Positions 34,433-36,802 of a stretch of 36,802 nt of DNA are shown here, piece after piece. The notes under the pieces are model-generated. The model did not search any database, was not told the origin of the DNA, and was given only the letters and a program-made list of their open reading frames with translations. Position 1 is the stretch's first letter; each line of letters opens with the position of its first letter. The position numbers and the translations under genes are program-made. Origin of the DNA: Photorhabdus bodei (GTDB taxonomy: Bacteria; Pseudomonadota; Gammaproteobacteria; Enterobacterales; Enterobacteriaceae); the NCBI RefSeq assembly GCF_003287735.1, contig NZ_NSCM01000046.1, positions 1-36,802 of the forward strand. Direction: 5' to 3'.

Positions 34433-35032
34433 TTATGAAACGTTATTTATATTACTGCATACAAAAGTCAATAATATTTCGAATGATGTCGGGCTAATCA
34501 ATGTAGAGGTGACCACAAGTACGGTGATAATGGGAATCACCTTAAGATATACAGATTTTGAATTTGGTGATTTGCTCCTTATTCTGTTAATAATAGATAC
34601 GGCAATCAAGTCAAAGAATATGACTAATGCACAAGTTATTGTATCTATTGTTTCTGTTAACGTATTGAATACCATCAAACTGATTAATGGTGAGAAGGTT
34701 GAAAAGATAATAAGGTAAAATAAGTTGGTACCTATTGCTATATTTAAAAAATTGTTTTCATCACTTCTGTAATTTGAAGCCAATGAAATAACAGCAGAAA
34801 AGCCCGTAACAAATAGGTAATTCATAACCCCCATGTAAACAAATAATTTTGATAATTCTATGTTTGAAATTAATGTCGATACAAACCTTATTAAAATAGA
34901 CATCAATATCACTAATGATGTAGATGTTAAAGCCTCATTTATTCCTATATTCACAATATCCTTAATGTAAGGTAAGTCAACTTTTTTCCATTTTATAAAT
35001 TTTATTAATGGGATTGAAGATGAGATGGCCAT
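34433..35032 (-). CDS. Multi-pass membrane protein, possibly a transporter fragment
   Basis: 199 residues with five or so hydrophobic segments (about 38-55, 59-85, 94-122, 128-150, 162-180) and short polar loops such as SNYRSDENN. The arrangement loosely recalls one half of a MATE/Wzx-type exporter, whose full members are about 450 residues, so this may be a truncated gene. The ATG lies in the palindrome ATGGCCAT shared with the start of the opposite ORF, and an AAGGG precedes it. I cannot name a family with confidence. Confidence 0.55.
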   Translation of the reverse strand: MAISSSIPLIKFIKWKKVDLPYIKDIVNIGINEALTSTSLVILMSILIRFVSTLISNIELSKLFVYMGVMNYLFVTGFSAVISLASNYRSDENNFLNIAIGTNLFYLIIFSTFSPLISLMVFNTLTETIDTITCALVIFFDLIAVSIINRIRSKSPNSKSVYLKVIPIITVLVVTSTLISPTSFEILLTFVCSNINNVS

Positions 35033-35738
35033 ATATACCCTTGAGATACTGATAGTAAGAGCAATGGAAGATATTGATCTTCCAGATTTAAAGATAACTC
35101 TTGTGTATATTAGGATTCCAGAGGGAAATAAGAAAAATAAGGAAATACTGGCTTCAATAGTTGATGTTAATATTCATAACAAAACGATTTTCATCAATGG
35201 ACATTCACTTGTAAAGAGTCAGGCAGCCCTTGAGGAAAAATGCAAATTTATGAAAAAAATATCAAAACTTTATAATGATTTTTTTTATTTGTTTGATAAT
35301 GTTGAAGAAGTTATTCTGAGTCGATATCACTCAGATAGAATTTCCAGGATCATCGGTAATCAGAAAATAGATAATATTGAGTATGCTTTGGAAGATGAAA
35401 ATTTAGTGAATAGAGTATGTAACCTGATTGAAACAGTTTTGCCCTATTACTTGGCACCTAAACAGAATAGCCAGTATGAGCATATTTATTTTCAAACGAG
35501 GGGAGATGACTTATTGTATTTTGTATCACCATGCAATTCACCTAATCAAACTATTGCAAAAGAGAACTTAATTTACAATATTCTGACGATGGATAAAGAG
35601 GGTAAACAGATAAATGCTATGGAACAAAATATTACATCTATTTTCCTACGTTCTTTTACCAATGATATATTAATGTTAATGGAAGTCAGTAAAAGCTCTT
35701 TATTTGAGAAAATAGCTAAGATATATATTGAAAACTAG
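35025..35738 (+). CDS. Hypothetical protein
   Basis: 237 residues, soluble, with no signal peptide or membrane segment and no motif I recognise. It is rich in Ile, Asn, Lys and Glu, with an AT-rich codon pattern like its neighbours. Blocks of note: LKITLVYIRIPEGNKKNKE, YLFDNVEEVILSRYHSDRISRI and YEHIYFQTRGDDLLYFVSP. The start overlaps that of the divergent membrane ORF in one palindrome; an alternative ATG at 35064 (MEDIDLPDL) would remove the overlap. A hairpin with a T-run lies about 200 bp downstream. The length of the open frame in AT-rich DNA makes it a probable real gene. Confidence 0.6.
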   Translation: MAIYTLEILIVRAMEDIDLPDLKITLVYIRIPEGNKKNKEILASIVDVNIHNKTIFINGHSLVKSQAALEEKCKFMKKISKLYNDFFYLFDNVEEVILSRYHSDRISRIIGNQKIDNIEYALEDENLVNRVCNLIETVLPYYLAPKQNSQYEHIYFQTRGDDLLYFVSPCNSPNQTIAKENLIYNILTMDKEGKQINAMEQNITSIFLRSFTNDILMLMEVSKSSLFEKIAKIYIEN

Positions 35739-35776
35739 GTGTAAATTAAAATATTTTCTCCGAAAAATTGGAAGGA

Positions 35777-35917
35777 TTACATCGGCGGCACCTTGTGTGG
35801 AGGATTATTCAATAGATCGAGGATTAGATTATTATCTTCTAGCGATAAGATGATTTTAGAGTTTTCTTCAATTACTTTCTGAGCCTTTTTACTTACTATT
35901 TGTATTAATAAAACTGG
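35777..35917 (-). pseudogene. DUF1778 antitoxin remnant (TacA-like C-terminus)
   Basis: A 46-residue tail without start codon, containing KKAQKVIEENSKIILS and ending DLLNNPPHKVPPM-stop. This is the C-terminal pattern of DUF1778 ribbon-helix-helix antitoxins (A-x-x-VIEE...L...LNNPP). The N-terminal DNA-binding half is lost; a stop (35918-35920) precedes the fragment. No partner GNAT toxin lies next to it. Probably a dead toxin-antitoxin locus. Confidence 0.65.
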
Positions 35918-35943
35918 TCATGTTTGGTATTAAAAACAGATGC

Positions 35944-35965
35944 TGTGGTTTTTACCACATTTTTA
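35944..35965 (+). terminator. Rho-independent terminator candidate
   Basis: TGTGGT (35944-35949), loop TTTT, ACCACA (35954-35959), then TTTTTAATTT. It could end the transcript of the hypothetical gene at 35025-35738. Confidence 0.6.
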
Positions 35966-36111
35966 ATTTATGAACTTATACGTAGGTTTAACTTTTTTCT
36001 ACTACATTTTGTTTTTCCATTAAAACACACTTGGTTGAATATTTAAATATTATATCTTGATTTCATAATAGTTAATGTGTGAGTATGTATTTAACGGGGA
36101 GAGATTTAAAA

Positions 36112-36168
36112 ATGACAGTTATTCACATAGTTTATATGGTTTTTCTGTTTTCTGTGATCTTCATTTAA
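36112..36168 (+). CDS. Tiny hydrophobic ORF, 18 residues
   Basis: Encodes MTVIHIVYMVFLFSVIFI, almost entirely hydrophobic, enough to span a membrane once. A GGGGAG lies about 10 nt before the ATG. Such peptides exist as type I toxins or small membrane proteins, but chance is a real alternative in AT-rich DNA. Confidence 0.25.
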   Translation: MTVIHIVYMVFLFSVIFI

Positions 36169-36184
36169 TTAAGGAAAAAATATA

Positions 36185-36232
36185 ATGAGTTCTTTTCAAA
36201 AGAATTTTTACCATTATCAGATAACGTACTGA
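36185..36232 (+). CDS. Tiny ORF, 15 residues
   Basis: MSSFQKNFYHYQITY, with AAGGA 9 nt before the ATG, placed 16 nt after the hydrophobic 18-mer. It could be a leader peptide, a gene remnant or chance. Confidence 0.2.
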   Translation: MSSFQKNFYHYQITY

Positions 36233-36684
36233 AAATATTAGTGTTTGTACATCCGTGAACTGATTCAAAACATTTAATAGGATTAACCGGATTTTAAAAA
36301 TGATTTAAAAAATGTGCTTTGATCTTAATACCATTATTTGATCTATTACCTTCTTTGGTTTTAAACCTGAAAAATCAAATGCATGAAAAGGAAAAACGAG
36401 CAAAATGAATGCCAATTTAATGAAAATGGGGAGGATAAATAGGGGTTATAAAACGTAAATACCATTTATTAAATCTTTTCTAGCGATTGTAAAATCCTTT
36501 TTATCGGTGATCAATCAGCTAAGGGGTAAAAACAGGTATTCCATTAATGCCAGATTTTTAAAAGGTACAGAGGACTAAAAACGGCCTATTTACGGCCATA
36601 ATCATTTGAAAATACGAGTGCGGATATACCAGTAATCATTGAAGGTGCTTGATTTTTCCCAAAATAAGGATCATTGTACCAGTC

Positions 36685-36802
36685 ATGAAAATATTCATTA
36701 CCGATGAACAAAAAGCCGAACTCGAACACCTCCATCACACCTGTCGTGATAAGAGGGAGTGTGATCGCATAAAAGCGGTTCTGCTGGCCTCTGAGGGCTG
36801 GA
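36685..36802 (+). mobile_element. IS630-family transposase, 5' part cut by window end
   Basis: The first 39 codons of a transposase are in the window: MKIFITDEQKAELEHLHHT..., then CDRIKAVLLASEGW. This is the N-terminal helix-turn-helix start of IS630-family transposases that are common in Photorhabdus. The catalytic DDE domain lies outside. The left end of the element should be within the preceding 100-150 bp. The gene is open up to the window edge. Confidence 0.85.

Larger units (their letters stand above)
35739..36684. other. AT-rich gap with decayed genes
   Basis: About 950 bp holding the DUF1778 antitoxin fragment (35777-35917, -), a terminator-like hairpin (35944-35965), two tiny ORFs with ribosome sites (36112-36168 and 36185-36232), and the left part of an IS630-type element whose exact end I cannot place. 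The rest shows nothing clear. Confidence 0.5.

Noticed and set aside
33767..35917. GNAT gene and DUF1778 fragment as one TacAT toxin-antitoxin system
   Set aside because: They are 1.5 kb apart with two ORFs between them, and the GNAT sequence is not TacT-like.

Overview
The window most likely comes from a Photorhabdus chromosome, close to P. luminescens/laumondii. It carries an intact tcaC insecticidal toxin gene of the length and sequence I know for TcaC, ERIC-type 127-bp repeats, an enterobacterial deo operon, and the start of an IS630-family transposase of a kind common in this genus. No rRNA, tRNA or CRISPR array was found.

Layout. 1-376: non-coding, with a 129-nt multi-hairpin element. 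377-1165 (-): Bax-like glucosaminidase. 1166-2433: empty AT-rich gap. 2434-7521 (-): four-gene chaperone-usher fimbrial operon (pilin, chaperone, usher, tip adhesin), with a hairpin and an ERIC copy after the pilin gene. 8350-11734 (-): tightly overlapping trio encoding an outer-membrane barrel, a BamA/TamA-type barrel and a DUF4056 lipoprotein. 11767-12960 (-): BenE-type transporter. 13249-13917 (+): queH. 14045-14260 (-): small Lys-rich exported protein. 15220-16818 (+): GH18 chitinase, convergent with tcaC (17092-21549, -). Upstream of tcaC only a 47-codon in-frame fusion remains, joining the first residues of TcaA to a TcA-type C-terminus that I take to be TcaB.

22326-30623 is the nucleoside block: yjjV, an HD-domain hydrolase (-), a NupC-type transporter, then deoC-deoA-deoB-deoD. 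Near-consensus CRP sites lie before nupC and, as a pair 52 bp apart, before deoC, matching deoP2 architecture. The operon imports deoxynucleosides (NupC), splits them to bases and deoxyribose-1-phosphate (DeoA, DeoD), isomerises this to the 5-phosphate (DeoB) and cleaves it to acetaldehyde and glyceraldehyde-3-phosphate (DeoC). Convergent with deoD, at 30715-33254 (-), are cystathionine beta-synthase and a cystathionine gamma-lyase/synthase, an apparent reverse-transsulfuration pair.

From about 33.3 kb to the end the DNA is AT-rich and decayed: gene fragments (including the C-terminus of a DUF1778 antitoxin), a GNAT acetyltransferase, a membrane-protein ORF and an unknown ORF that start head-to-head on one palindrome, tiny ORFs, and the 5' end of an IS630 transposase cut by the window edge. 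I read this as a small accessory island.
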